This document shows, in pieces, positions 17,801 to 25,513 of a stretch of 64,000 bases of DNA. The stretch spans positions 1-64,000 of the forward strand of contig NZ_JAIQDE010000037.1 of assembly GCF_020037015.1 (NCBI RefSeq), in the 5' to 3' direction. Source of the stretch: Corallococcus sp. AS-1-6 (lineage in GTDB: Bacteria > Myxococcota > Myxococcia > Myxococcales > Myxococcaceae). Position 1 is the stretch's first letter, and every line of letters begins with the position of its first letter. The notes under the pieces are model-generated. The model was not told where the DNA came from, made no database searches, and saw only the letters and a program-made list of their open reading frames with translations. The translations under genes and the position numbers were made by a program.

Positions 17801-18313
17801 TTCAGCCGCATGGGCCGGGCGGAGCTGCGTCAGTCGCGGGTGGACCTGGGCCAACTGGTGGAGGAGGCCCGGCGCGACCTGGTGCCGGAGGCCCACGGGC
17901 GGCAGGTGGAGTGGAAGGTGGGGGGCCTGCCCACGGTCGAGGGCGACCCGGCGCTCCTGCGGCAGGTCATCCACAACCTGTTGGCGAACGCGCTGAAGTA
18001 TACCCGCCCCAAGCCGGAGGCCCTCATCGAGGTGGGGGCGCGGGAGACGGAGGGCGAGGTCGCGGTGTGGGTGCGCGACAACGGCGTGGGCTTCGAGATG
18101 CAGTACGTGGACAAGCTGTTCGGCGTCTTCCAGCGCCTGCACACGGCCGAGGAGTTCGAGGGCACCGGTATCGGGCTCGCGAACGTGCGGCGCATCGTGT
18201 CGCGCCATGGTGGACGGACCTGGGCGGAGGGCGCCGTGGGGCAGGGCGCGACCTTCACCTTCACCCTGCCCCGGGCTTCTCCGTTGGAGAAGAAAGTCGA
18301 GACGCACGCGTGA
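14894..18313 (+). CDS. Hybrid sensor kinase: REC-PAS-PAS-GAF-PAS-PAS-HisKA-HATPase
   Basis: 1139 residues from the ATG at 14894. An N-terminal receiver (about 15-130) has the acidic pair Asp21-Asp22 and acceptor Asp65 (VLMDMNLGD). PAS-like domains follow at about 165-290 and 300-425, a GAF domain at 440-610, then PAS domains at 615-745 and 755-880. A coiled coil leads to the HisKA domain with phospho-acceptor His918 (SVSHDLRAPLRHI), then HATPase_c with N box (NLLANALKY), DNGVGF and GTGIGL. There is no membrane helix, so it is a cytoplasmic sensor. The stop overlaps the next gene by 4 nt (GTGA). The HisKA resembles that of phytochrome-type kinases, which often pair with Rcp1-like regulators, as here. 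Confidence 0.92.
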   Translation: MSSAAVSVPASSPRASILLVDDTPGHLLALEGILAPLGQRLVRASSGREALRRVLDEDFAAVLMDMNLGDMTGVEVLGLLRERDRSRRTPVLLMTAGDGDEKEWLAAYAHGAVDYLRKPLRPEILLAKVSMFVELHLAREAVQRREESLRERERNALEAVHRERLHAFFMQAPVGISITRGPDFVFELANPYYELLVGRRVTPGQALTDAFPELAEQPEVMEVLRGVVRTKQPFVRPEFEVKLVRDGQPDSVFFNVIYHPMLEGDGTASGIITLATDVTEFVRARRHTEALAQDLRRQQAALADSEQRLRLALTATQLGTFDMDLATNELKWDARCKALFGLPPEAESSYELFLAGLHPEDREAVQRAVALSWDPSGKGDYDVAYRTVGLKDGVERWVRATGRTHFQDGAPVRFVGTVQDITARKRADAERARLMAGELRRTEQLRGLSRASLALNAAGSVPAILDLVTLKARKLIGANQSFVQVADGRDAPPLAALSAAGHEPLAPGAAQPGVDERGLFARVCQENRPLRLTREELRQHAAYAEAPAAPPPALPLKGFLAVPLVGHDGRNLGLVQVSDKAEGDFDAEDETIAVQLAQMASVALENARLYETAQAERRNLFAVLKQLPAAITVLRGPDLVFEMANDLRLKLTGSRPLLGLTVRQALPELKDQGQVAQLEHVYRTGETYRGHEVPMRLVRDVGQEAPEGYFNLTFQPLRNAEGKVDGIVSVSWEVTEQVLARRRIEALAAELKEREQQFRTLADSIPQLSWMADPDGRLFWFNQRWYDYTGTSPSQVGEKDWNELVDPEDVGRVLEHFSAALREGTLWEDQFRLRRADGSYRWFLSRAMPVRDGEGRIVRWFGTNTDIDDERRTLESLKQAEEEIRHLNTGLEKRVRERTAQLQEANKELESFSYSVSHDLRAPLRHITGFAQLLERRAGAKLDDVSRGYLSTIAGAAKQGGTLVDDLLAFSRMGRAELRQSRVDLGQLVEEARRDLVPEAHGRQVEWKVGGLPTVEGDPALLRQVIHNLLANALKYTRPKPEALIEVGARETEGEVAVWVRDNGVGFEMQYVDKLFGVFQRLHTAEEFEGTGIGLANVRRIVSRHGGRTWAEGAVGQGATFTFTLPRASPLEKKVETHA

Positions 18314-18774
18314 TCGAGCTGAAGCGGATCCTCCTGGTGGAAGACAGCGCCAATGACGTGGCGCTCACGCTGGCGGCGCTGGAGGAGGTGCACCTGGCCA
18401 ACGAGGTCGTGGTGGTGCGCGACGGGCAGCAGGCGCTGGACTACCTCTTCCGCAAGGGCGAGTACGCGAACCGGCAGGACGGCCACCCGGCGGTGGTGCT
18501 GCTGGACCTGAAGCTGCCGAAGGTGGACGGGCTGGAGGTGCTGGAGAAGGTGAAGGGCGCCCCGGAGCTGAAGGCGGTGCCGGTGGTGATGCTCACCTCG
18601 TCGCGCGAGGAGCGGGACCTGGCGCGCAGCTACGGCCTGGGGGTGAACGCCTACGTGGTGAAGCCGGTGGCCTTCCCGGACTTCGTCTCCGCGCTGCGCG
18701 AGCTGGGGTTGTTCTGGGCGGTGGTGAACCAGCCGCCGCCGGGCGCTCCTGGCGCATCCGGAGCGCCCAAGTGA
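18310..18774 (+). CDS. Rcp1-like single-domain response regulator
   Basis: 154 residues from a GTG at 18310 that overlaps the stop of the upstream kinase. A single receiver domain fills the protein: acidic pair Glu11-Asp12 (ILLVEDSANDV), acceptor Asp66 (VVLLDLKLPKVDG), Thr-type switch (VMLTSSREERD) and conserved Lys (YVVKPVAFPDF). The insert DYLFRKGEYANRQDGHPAVV is typical of the Rcp1 group. There is no output domain, so it works as a phosphate relay or sink, or by binding a partner. Its own stop overlaps the next kinase (GTGA at 18771-18774). The order kinase, relay, kinase suggests a phosphorelay; direction is unknown. Confidence 0.9.
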   Translation: MIELKRILLVEDSANDVALTLAALEEVHLANEVVVVRDGQQALDYLFRKGEYANRQDGHPAVVLLDLKLPKVDGLEVLEKVKGAPELKAVPVVMLTSSREERDLARSYGLGVNAYVVKPVAFPDFVSALRELGLFWAVVNQPPPGAPGASGAPK

Positions 18775-20357
18775 GCGCTCGCGGCGGTGCCGCCGCATTG
18801 GACCTGACGCCCCTGCCCTCGGCGCAGCGGCCCCTGTCCATCCTCTTGCTGGAGGACAGCCCGCTGGACGCGCAGTTGGTGGCCGCGCAGTTGGAGGAAG
18901 GCGGGCTGCCTTCGACGTTGGAGTGCGTGCAGGGGCGGGCGGCCTTCGTCGCGGCGCTGGAGAAGGGGCGGTTCGACCTCATCCTGTCCGACTACAACGT
19001 GCCGGGCTTCGACGGGATGAGCGCGCTGGAGGCGGCGCAGGCGGTGTGTCCGGACACGCCGTTCCTCTTCGTGTCCGGCGCGCTGGGCGAGGACCGCGCC
19101 ATCGAGCTGCTCAAGCGCGGCGCCACGGACTACGTGCTGAAGGACCGGCTGGAGCGGCTGGGCCCCAGCGTGCGGCGGGCGCTGCGCGAGGCGGAGGGGG
19201 TGCGGCTGCGCAAGCGCACGGAGGAGGCGCTGCGCCGCTCCGAGGAGCGCTACCAGTTGGTGGCGCACGCGAGCTTCGACGCCATCTGGGACCTGGAGCT
19301 CCAGACGGACGCGATGCACTGGATTGGCGACGCGACGGAGGAGGTCTTCGGCTTCCCGCTGGAAGAGGTGGGCGCGGACGGGGGCTGGTGGCGCCGGCAC
19401 ATCCACGGCGAGGACCGCGAGCGGGTGCTGTCGGGGCTGCAGCGGGCGTTCGACTCGGACGAGGACCGGTGGCAGGACGAGTACCGCGTGCTGCGCAAGG
19501 ACGGGGAGTACGCGTACGTGGCGGCGCAGGGCTCCATCCTGCGCGGAGAGAACGGGAAGGCGCGGCGCATCGTGGGCGCCATGCGCGACATCACGGAGCG
19601 GCGGCGGGCGGAGGAGGAGCGGCAGAAGCTGGTGCACGAGGCGCAGGCGCGGGTGGAGTTCGAGCAGCAGCTCATCGGCATCGTCAGCCACGACCTGCGC
19701 AACCCGCTGGGCGCCATCCTCACCGGCGCGTCGCTGATGCTCCGGCGCGACGACATCCAGCCGTGGCACGCGAAGGCGGCGGCGCGCGTGCTGTCCGCGG
19801 CGGAGCGGGCCACGCGGATGATCCGCGACCTGCTGGACTTCACGCAGGCGCGCATGGGCGGCGGCATCCCGGTGCACGCGGCGCCGTGCGACTTCCACGC
19901 GCTCACGCTGCAGGTGGTGGAGGAGGCGCGCACGGCGCACCCGGAGCGCACCATCCAGGTGGAGCAGGAGGGGGACGGGCAGGGGGCGTGGGACTCCGAC
20001 CGGATGGCGCAGGTGCTGTCCAACATCCTGGGCAACGCGCTGAAGTACAGCCCGGAGGACACGCCGGTGCGCGTGGAGAGCCGGGGCGAGCCGGACGCGG
20101 TGGTGGTGCACGTGCGCAACGGGGGAGACCCCATCCTCCCGGAGATGCTCCCGCGCATCTTCGAGCCGCTCCAGCGCGGGACGACGGTGGGGCGCTCCGA
20201 GCGCAGCATCGGGCTGGGGCTCTACATCGTGCGGCAGTTGGTGCTGGCGCACGGCGGGACGGTGGACGCGCGGTCGTCCGCGGCGGAGGGCACGGTGTTC
20301 ACCGTGCGCCTGCCGCGGCTGCCGCCGAAGGAGCCGGCCGCTCCGGCGCCGGAGTAG
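18771..20357 (+). CDS. Hybrid sensor kinase: REC-PAS-HisKA-HATPase
   Basis: 528 residues from a GTG at 18771. An N-terminal receiver (about 20-140) carries Glu28-Asp29 and acceptor Asp74 (LILSDYNVPGFDG). A PAS domain follows at about 155-285 (QLVAHASFDAIWDLELQTD ... GAMRDITERRRAEEER). The HisKA has His307 (IGIVSHDLRNPLGAIL). The HATPase_c domain has the N box (NILGNALKY) and the later glycine motif SIGLGLYIVRQL. The first glycine box reads VRNGGDPI where DNG or NxG is usual; such variants occur in this group. The kinase is soluble. It overlaps the Rcp1-like gene by 4 nt, and the two plus the upstream kinase form one operon. YidD on the opposite strand follows. Confidence 0.9.
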   Translation: MSARGGAAALDLTPLPSAQRPLSILLLEDSPLDAQLVAAQLEEGGLPSTLECVQGRAAFVAALEKGRFDLILSDYNVPGFDGMSALEAAQAVCPDTPFLFVSGALGEDRAIELLKRGATDYVLKDRLERLGPSVRRALREAEGVRLRKRTEEALRRSEERYQLVAHASFDAIWDLELQTDAMHWIGDATEEVFGFPLEEVGADGGWWRRHIHGEDRERVLSGLQRAFDSDEDRWQDEYRVLRKDGEYAYVAAQGSILRGENGKARRIVGAMRDITERRRAEEERQKLVHEAQARVEFEQQLIGIVSHDLRNPLGAILTGASLMLRRDDIQPWHAKAAARVLSAAERATRMIRDLLDFTQARMGGGIPVHAAPCDFHALTLQVVEEARTAHPERTIQVEQEGDGQGAWDSDRMAQVLSNILGNALKYSPEDTPVRVESRGEPDAVVVHVRNGGDPILPEMLPRIFEPLQRGTTVGRSERSIGLGLYIVRQLVLAHGGTVDARSSAAEGTVFTVRLPRLPPKEPAAPAPE

Positions 20358-20363
20358 GGCGCC

Positions 20364-20702
20364 TCAGGGCAGGTCGGTTCCCCCAAGAAACAGCACGTCG
20401 TTGCAGCGCCGGATGCGTGCCCAGGTGTGGAGGCCGCCGCGCCAGAGGCCGTACTTCTGGAGGGACTGGAGCCCGTACAGGGAACACGTGGGCGTGTAGA
20501 TGCACTGCCGCTTCCAGCGGTGGGGCACCGCGTGGCGGTACAGCAGGATGAGCGCCACCGCGACGAGGCACAGCGGGTCGAGCCACCAGGGCAGGCGCGT
20601 GGGCCGGGGCGCGGGCGCGGCCTGGAGCTCGCGGGACGCCTCGGGGAAGAGGGCGAGCGCGGAGTAGGGGTTGCCTTCCCAGGGCGGAGGGCCCGGGTTC
20701 AT
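20364..20702 (-). CDS. yidD: Membrane protein insertion efficiency factor YidD
   Basis: 112 residues from the ATG at 20702, which overlaps the TGA of the upstream gene (ATGA). The family core is clear: a hydrophobic helix (PLCLVAVALILLYRHAV) followed by CIYTPTCSLYGLQSLQKYG and GGLHTWARIRRCN. YidD is about 70-110 residues and helps YidC/Sec insert membrane proteins; the CxYTPTCSxY...R..RCN pattern is its signature. It has an unusual Pro-rich N-terminus of about 45 residues. Usually yidD lies with rnpA and yidC; here it is away from that cluster, so it may be a second copy. Confidence 0.85.
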   Translation of the reverse strand: MNPGPPPWEGNPYSALALFPEASRELQAAPAPRPTRLPWWLDPLCLVAVALILLYRHAVPHRWKRQCIYTPTCSLYGLQSLQKYGLWRGGLHTWARIRRCNDVLFLGGTDLP

Positions 20703-20932
20703 TCCTGCTTCGTCCGCTCGAAGACGCACACCAGCCAGGAGGCCGCCGTGGTGCCACAGCCCTTGGTCGCGGTGACGGCGCGGTACTCGCTGGAGTGCAG
20801 CTTCCAGCCCTGCGCGGCGTAGTTGTTGAGGAACTTCGCGAAGTCACCGCAGCGCTTGGGGTTCCAGCCCGGGTCGGTGCTGTTGCAGCCGGGGGCGGGC
20901 GGGACAAAGGCATCCACGTGATACTCGTACAT
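20699..20932 (-). CDS. DUF4177-like small protein
   Basis: 77 residues. The ATG at 20932 is chosen because AAGGAG sits 7 nt before it. The sequence begins MYEYHVDAF and contains NNYAAQGWKLHSSEYRAVTA, then CGTTAASWLVCVFER. This matches the DUF4177 pattern of a short alpha/beta protein with FLNxxGxxGWEL. Four cysteines are present, unusual for the family. The function is unknown. It overlaps yidD by 4 nt, so the two are coupled. Its start faces the EcsC gene across 272 nt, a shared upstream region in which no clear promoter was seen. Confidence 0.65.
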   Translation of the reverse strand: MYEYHVDAFVPPAPGCNSTDPGWNPKRCGDFAKFLNNYAAQGWKLHSSEYRAVTATKGCGTTAASWLVCVFERTKQE

Positions 20933-21204
20933 CCAGGGCTCCTTCGGGGTGTCTGGGATTGGCGGCGGATGCTGTCTCAGGCCCGCCGCGTGGCAAGAAT
21001 TCATGCTCCAGTCCATTGCGTGGGTTTGGCCATACCCCATGCGTGGGATGGCTCGAGGGGAGACGGGCCGGCAGGCTCGCGTGGGACGCCGCGGATGGGT
21101 TTCACGTGCCTGCCTGGCGGACGGACAGGCGGAGCCGCCTGACTCCGGCTGGGGACCTGCGCGGGGTAGGATGCGGGGCTGGCCTCATCGTGGAAGGTGG
21201 ACGC

Positions 21205-21849
21205 ATGTCGAAGCCGCTGGAGGTCGTGAACGCCGTGCTGGACGCGGGCTTCGAGGGCCTGGGGCCGCTGTGCAGCGCGACGGCGCTGGCGGACGAGTAC
21301 CTGCGCGACACGCGCTACGCGGACCACGGCGCGCGCGTCGACTCGCTCATCCACTGGGAGACGGGGAAGCTGTTCACCACGGGCTTCCTGTCCGGGCTGG
21401 GCGGCCTGCTCACCCTGCCGGTGGCGCTGCCCGCGGGCCTGGGCGTGTCGTGGGCGGTGCAGGCGCGGCTGGTGGGCGCCATCGCCCGCATCCACGGGCA
21501 CGACGTGGAGGAGGACCGCGTGCGGACCCTCACGCTGCTGGCCATCGTGGGGGACCTTGGAAAAGAAGTGGTGAAGCAGGCCGGCATCGAAGTGAGCCAG
21601 CACCTGGGCATGCGCGCGCTGGAGGCCGTGCCGAAGCAGGCGCTGAGCAGCATCAACCGCGCGGTGGGCTTCCGGCTGGTGAGCAAGGCGTCGCAGAAGG
21701 GCGTCGTGAACCTGTCCAAGGTGGTGCCGCTGGCCGGTGGGCTGGTGGGCGGCGCGGTGGATGCGCTCGCGTGCCGCGCGGTGGGGGCCACGGCCCGGCG
21801 GTTGTTCTCACCGGGGCCGGGGGCCCTGGCGCCCGTGTCGCCTGGATGA
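21205..21849 (+). CDS. EcsC family protein
   Basis: 214 residues from the ATG at 21205, with GGAAGGTGG directly upstream. The sequence follows the EcsC family: TTGFLSGLGGLLTLPVALPA, ARIHGHDVEEDRVRTLTLLA, KEVVKQAGIEVSQHLGM, INRAVGFRLVSKASQKGVVN and GGLVGGAVDALACRAVG. Two hydrophobic segments, about 55-80 and 172-190, may touch the membrane. EcsC was first named beside an ABC exporter in Bacillus; the biochemical function is not known. It lies 56 nt before the solute-binding protein of the ABC importer, but it is probably a separate unit. Confidence 0.8.
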   Translation: MSKPLEVVNAVLDAGFEGLGPLCSATALADEYLRDTRYADHGARVDSLIHWETGKLFTTGFLSGLGGLLTLPVALPAGLGVSWAVQARLVGAIARIHGHDVEEDRVRTLTLLAIVGDLGKEVVKQAGIEVSQHLGMRALEAVPKQALSSINRAVGFRLVSKASQKGVVNLSKVVPLAGGLVGGAVDALACRAVGATARRLFSPGPGALAPVSPG

Positions 21850-21905
21850 CCGGGCGCGGGGCTTGTCGTTGACGGTGGGCCCTGGCGCTGGAGTCATCCG
21901 GGCGC

Positions 21906-23186
21906 ATGGGCCGCCTCCTCGTCCTCCTCGTCGCGCTGGGCCTTTCCGTGGGGGGCTGCCGGCGCTCGTCCGAGGAGGCGGGCGCCGGGGGCCGCACGCG
22001 CATCGTCTTCAAGTTCCAGCCGCTGTGGGGGGACCCGAAGCCGTTCCGTGAGCTGCTGGCGCGGTATGAGCGCGCCAACCCGGACGTGGAGCTGGTGACG
22101 GAGGCGCTGCCGAACGCGTCCGACCTGGCGCACCAGTTCTTCCTCACGTCGTTGCAGGGCGGGGCCACGGACTTCGACGTGCTGGTGGCGGACGTCGTCT
22201 GGGTGCCGGAGTTCGCTCGCGCGGGCTGGGTGGCGGACCTGTCCGAGGAGTTTCCTCCCGCGCGCCTGCGCGAGGAGTTCCTGCCCGGGCCGGTGGACGC
22301 CGTGGTGATGAACGGGCGCACGTACGCGGTGCCCTGGTACGTGGACGTGGGCGTCCTCTACTACCGCACGGACCTGGTGCCTCGCGCGCCGCGCACCTAC
22401 GAGGAGCTGCGGCGCTTCACCCGCGACGCGATGGCGAAGGCGCCCGGCCTCCAGGGCTATGTGTGGCAGGGTCGGCAGTATGAAGGCCTGACCTGCAACG
22501 TGTACGAGGCGCTGTGGGGGCACGGCGGGCAGTCGCTGGGCGCGGACGGGCGCGTGCTCCTGGAGACGGAGCCCGCGCGCGAGGCGCTGGCGTACCTGCA
22601 CGGGCTCATCGCGGACGGGCTGTCTCCCCCGACGGTCACCGGCTTTGGCGAGGAGGAGTCCCGGCGCGTGTTCCAGGAGGGCCGCGCGGTGTTCATGCGC
22701 AACTGGCCCTATGCGTGGAGCGAGGCGCAGGCGGAGGGCTCGCCCATCCGGGGCAAGGTGGGCATCGCGCCGCTGCCGACGAAGGATGGGCAGCCGGGGT
22801 GGGGGACGCTGGGCGGGTGGCAGCTCGCGGTGAACGCGCACGTGCCGCCCGCGCGGCGCAAGGCGGCGGCCCGGCTCATCGCGCACCTGACGTCCCCGGA
22901 GGCCAACCGCGTGCTGGCGCTGCACTACGCGCGCAACCCGCCCCGGCTGGCGCTGTATGACGACCCGGAGCTGCGCGCGGAGCAGCCGTTCATCGCGAGC
23001 CTGAAGGAGGCGCTGGTGCGGGCGCGCCCCCGGCCGGTGACGCCGTACTACCTGCTCATCGCGGACGTGCTCCAGAGCGAGTTCTCCGCCGCCGTGGCGG
23101 GCCTGCGGACTCCCGAGGTCGCGCTCACGCGGGCGCAGAAGCAGGTGGATCACCTGACGGGTGAGCGGCCTCCGGAGGCGGAATGA
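21906..23186 (+). CDS. ABC importer solute-binding lipoprotein (sugar type)
   Basis: 426 residues. The signal ends in the lipobox VGGC (Cys18). The mature part is a family 1 extracellular solute-binding protein (RTRIVFKFQPLWGDPKPFRELLARY..., FDVLVADVVWVPEFARAGWVADLS, AVPWYVDVGVLYYRTDLV, GRAVFMRNWPYAW, LGGWQLAVNAHVPPARR). These match the trehalose/maltose-type binding proteins (ThuE/LpqY group) of the CUT1 class. It captures an oligosaccharide in the periplasm for the two permeases that follow. Its stop overlaps the first permease gene by 4 nt (ATGA). The substrate is not fixed by sequence alone. Confidence 0.88.
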   Translation: MGRLLVLLVALGLSVGGCRRSSEEAGAGGRTRIVFKFQPLWGDPKPFRELLARYERANPDVELVTEALPNASDLAHQFFLTSLQGGATDFDVLVADVVWVPEFARAGWVADLSEEFPPARLREEFLPGPVDAVVMNGRTYAVPWYVDVGVLYYRTDLVPRAPRTYEELRRFTRDAMAKAPGLQGYVWQGRQYEGLTCNVYEALWGHGGQSLGADGRVLLETEPAREALAYLHGLIADGLSPPTVTGFGEEESRRVFQEGRAVFMRNWPYAWSEAQAEGSPIRGKVGIAPLPTKDGQPGWGTLGGWQLAVNAHVPPARRKAAARLIAHLTSPEANRVLALHYARNPPRLALYDDPELRAEQPFIASLKEALVRARPRPVTPYYLLIADVLQSEFSAAVAGLRTPEVALTRAQKQVDHLTGERPPEAE

Positions 23187-24061
23187 GGGGCGCGGGTTCG
23201 CAGGCGCGGGAGCGGCGGCAGGCGTACCTGCTGGTGGCGCCGGCCGTGTTGGTGCTGGCCGTGGTGGCGCTGTACCCGGTGCTGGCGGCGGTGTGGCTGA
23301 GCCTGCACCGGTTCATCCTGGTGTTCGGTGAGCGGCGCTTCACGGGGCTGGAGAACTACGCCTACCTGATGGGGGACGCGCGCTTCGGGTCCGCGCTGGG
23401 GAACACGGCGTACTTCACGGCGGTGGCGGTGGCGGTGGAGCTGCTGCTCGCGGTGCCGCTGGCGCTGCTGCTCAACCGCGCGTTCCCGGGGCGGGGTTTG
23501 CTGCGCGCGTCGGTGCTGGTGCCGTGGGCGATCCCCACGGTGGTGAGCGCGCGGCTGTGGGCGTGGATGTTCAACCCGGACTACGGGCTCATCAACCGGC
23601 TGCTGGGCGGGGCGGAGATCAACTGGCTGGGCGCGCCGGGGTATGCGTTGCACGCGGCCATCCTGGTGGACGTGTGGAAGACGACGCCCTTCGTGGCGCT
23701 GCTGGTGCTGGCGGGGCTGCAGGGCATCCCGGAGGACCTCTACAAGGCGGCGCGCGTGGACGGGGCGTCGGAGTGGCGGCGGTTCCGGTCCATCACGTTG
23801 CCGTTGCTCAAGCCCGCGCTGCTGCTGGCGGTGCTGTTCCGGTCGCTGGACGCGTTCCGCGTGTTCGACGCCATCTACGTGCTGACGGAGGGCGGGCCCG
23901 CGAACACGACGGAGACGCTGAGCATCTACGCGTACAAGACGCTGATGCGCTCCGGGGACTTCGGGTACGGCAGCACGCTGTCGGTGGCGACGTTCCTGTG
24001 CGTGGTGTTGCTGGCGGTGGTGTGGCTGCGCTGGCTGGGGCGCGAGGAGGGGCGGCGATGA
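23183..24061 (+). CDS. ABC sugar permease, MalF/ThuF type
   Basis: 292 residues from the ATG at 23183. Six membrane helices are visible. The cytoplasmic EAA loop is present (EDLYKAARVDGASEWRRFRS, about 190-209), the site that docks the ATPase. It resembles MalF/LacF permeases of CUT1 importers without the long MalF periplasmic loop (NTAYFTAVAVAVELLLAVPL, VPWAIPTVVSARLWAWMFN). It forms a heterodimer with the next gene. Both ends overlap neighbours by 4 nt, so the set is coupled. Confidence 0.9.
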   Translation: MRGAGSQARERRQAYLLVAPAVLVLAVVALYPVLAAVWLSLHRFILVFGERRFTGLENYAYLMGDARFGSALGNTAYFTAVAVAVELLLAVPLALLLNRAFPGRGLLRASVLVPWAIPTVVSARLWAWMFNPDYGLINRLLGGAEINWLGAPGYALHAAILVDVWKTTPFVALLVLAGLQGIPEDLYKAARVDGASEWRRFRSITLPLLKPALLLAVLFRSLDAFRVFDAIYVLTEGGPANTTETLSIYAYKTLMRSGDFGYGSTLSVATFLCVVLLAVVWLRWLGREEGRR

Positions 24062-24867
24062 GGCGGCCGGGGCTGGGCACGGCGCTGGCCGTGGTGGCGT
24101 TCCTCACGTTCTTCCTGGGGCCGTTCCTGTGGCAGGTGCTGACGAGCCTGTGGCCGGACGGGGAGCTGACCCGGCCGTGGCCTTCGCACCTGACGGGGGC
24201 GAACTACGCGAGCGTGTTGTTCGGGCGGCCGTTCCTGTGGGCGGTGTTGAACTCGCTGGTGGTGGCGACGCTGACGACGGTGTTCTGCCTCACGGTGGGG
24301 GCGTCCGCGGCGTTCGCGCTGGCGAAGCTGGAGTTCCGGGGGAGGGGGCTGCTGCTGTCCGCGGCGCTGGGCGTGTCGATGTTCCCGCCCATCGCGACGG
24401 TGAGCCCGCTGTACCTCATCCTCAACGCGGTGGGCCTGCGGGACAGCCTGGTGGGGCTGGCGCTGCCGTACACGACGTTCGCGCTGCCGCTGACGCTGTG
24501 GGTGTTGACGTCGTTCTTCCGCCAGCTTCCGGACGAGCTGTACCGCGCGGCGCGGGTGGACGGGTGCACGCCGGTGGGCGCGTTCCGGAGGGTGCTGTTG
24601 CCGCTGGCGGCGCCGGGGTTGGCGACGACGGCCATCCTGGTCTTCATCTTCGCGTGGAACGAGTTCCTCTACGCGCTGACGTTCCTGTCCACGCCACAGA
24701 AGCGCACGGTGCCGGTGGCCATCAGCCTCTTCGCCAGCGAGTACAAGGAACCCTGGGGCGAAATCGCCGCCGCGTCGGTGGTGGCCACGCTGCCGCTGGT
24801 GGTGCTGACCGTGCTGTTCCAGCGGCGCATCGTGTCCGGGCTCACGGCCGGCGCGGTGAAGGAATAG
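24058..24867 (+). CDS. ABC sugar permease, MalG/ThuG type
   Basis: 269 residues from the ATG at 24058 (ATGA overlap). Six membrane helices and the EAA loop DELYRAARVDGCTPVGAFRR (about 160-180) are seen; NEFLYALTFLST and the late segment TVPVAISLFASEYKEPWGEI are typical of MalG-like permeases. It pairs with the MalF-type permease. No ATPase gene follows: the next genes are a toxin-antitoxin pair on the other strand. The nearest suitable ATPase in the window is at 57567. Confidence 0.9.
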   Translation: MRRPGLGTALAVVAFLTFFLGPFLWQVLTSLWPDGELTRPWPSHLTGANYASVLFGRPFLWAVLNSLVVATLTTVFCLTVGASAAFALAKLEFRGRGLLLSAALGVSMFPPIATVSPLYLILNAVGLRDSLVGLALPYTTFALPLTLWVLTSFFRQLPDELYRAARVDGCTPVGAFRRVLLPLAAPGLATTAILVFIFAWNEFLYALTFLSTPQKRTVPVAISLFASEYKEPWGEIAAASVVATLPLVVLTVLFQRRIVSGLTAGAVKE

Positions 24868-24869
24868 GC

Positions 24870-25187
24870 CTACGGACGGCTTCGCGCGCGGGGCAGCCAG
24901 TAGTCCGGGCGGCGACGCAGGTGCGCGATGGCGAGCACCACCACGTCCTTGTCGCGAACGAGGTAGGGCAGGGCGAAGGGGTACTCCGGTAGCAAGAAGC
25001 GGCGGATGGGCGGCGTGTGCAGGAGGTCCGGCCAGAGAGGCCATCGGTCCGGGTGCTCATGGATGGAGGCCATCGCTTGATGCATGGCTCCGACAAAGTG
25101 GCTACCGAGTCCTGTGCGTTGGTTCTCGTACCACTTGGCGACCTTGAGCATCTCCGGCTTGGCGGCGTGATGCAGTCGGGTGCGCAT
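24870..25187 (-). CDS. RelE/ParE family toxin
   Basis: 105 residues from the ATG at 25187. It fits the ParE branch of the RelE/ParE toxins: helical start (HHAAKPEMLKVAKWYENQR), then IHEHPDRWPLWP, IRRFLLPEYPFALPYLVRDKD and VVVLAIAHLRRRPDYWLPR. ParE toxins inhibit DNA gyrase; RelE toxins cut mRNA at the ribosome. The short sequence does not decide between them, although RRFLLPEYPF...HLRRRP is ParE-like. It lies 8 nt after its antitoxin in the usual order, antitoxin first. Confidence 0.85.
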   Translation of the reverse strand: MRTRLHHAAKPEMLKVAKWYENQRTGLGSHFVGAMHQAMASIHEHPDRWPLWPDLLHTPPIRRFLLPEYPFALPYLVRDKDVVVLAIAHLRRRPDYWLPRARSRP

Positions 25188-25195
25188 GGGAGCAC

Positions 25196-25447
25196 CTATC
25201 GCCGCATTCGCTCCAACTCCTCATTCACTTGTTTTCGTACGTCGTCCCAATCGACGAGCTCCGCCGTGCCGTCGAGGACTTCCTGCGCGCGGCGGCTGAT
25301 TTCCTCGCCCCAGGCTGCCTCGGCATCCGAAGTGGCCACACCTTCATCCAGGCTGTCGAGCAGCTCATGGGCGAGCCGTCTGCGGTCCTCCGGTGAGAGT
25401 CGCAGGGCCTGGGCAAGCAACTGGTCTCGGGTAGCCATTTTCCTCAT
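25196..25447 (-). CDS. Addiction module antitoxin (CHP02574 family)
   Basis: 83 residues. The start is set at the ATG at 25447 because GGAGG lies 7 nt before it; an ATG three codons later (25438) is the alternative. The sequence QLLAQALRLSPEDRRRLAHELLDSLDEG and AWGEEISRRAQEVLDGTAEL is the CHP02574 type: a small helical protein that neutralises a ParE-type toxin. The last part carries the toxin-binding helix. Antitoxins of this kind often repress their own promoter; the short upstream region (25448-25500) shows no clear operator. Confidence 0.82.
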   Translation of the reverse strand: MRKMATRDQLLAQALRLSPEDRRRLAHELLDSLDEGVATSDAEAAWGEEISRRAQEVLDGTAELVDWDDVRKQVNEELERMRR

Positions 25448-25513
25448 TGTAGCGCCTCCATGCGTCACGTGCTCGCGCAGCGGAGGAGCCTTCCTACCTG
25501 GAGGGTCTGACAG

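Noticed and set aside
14804-18307. 1167-residue open frame on the minus strand
   Set aside because: It lies fully opposite the hybrid kinase, has a His/Arg/Leu-rich low-complexity make-up and no domain. It is a shadow frame of GC-rich codon use.
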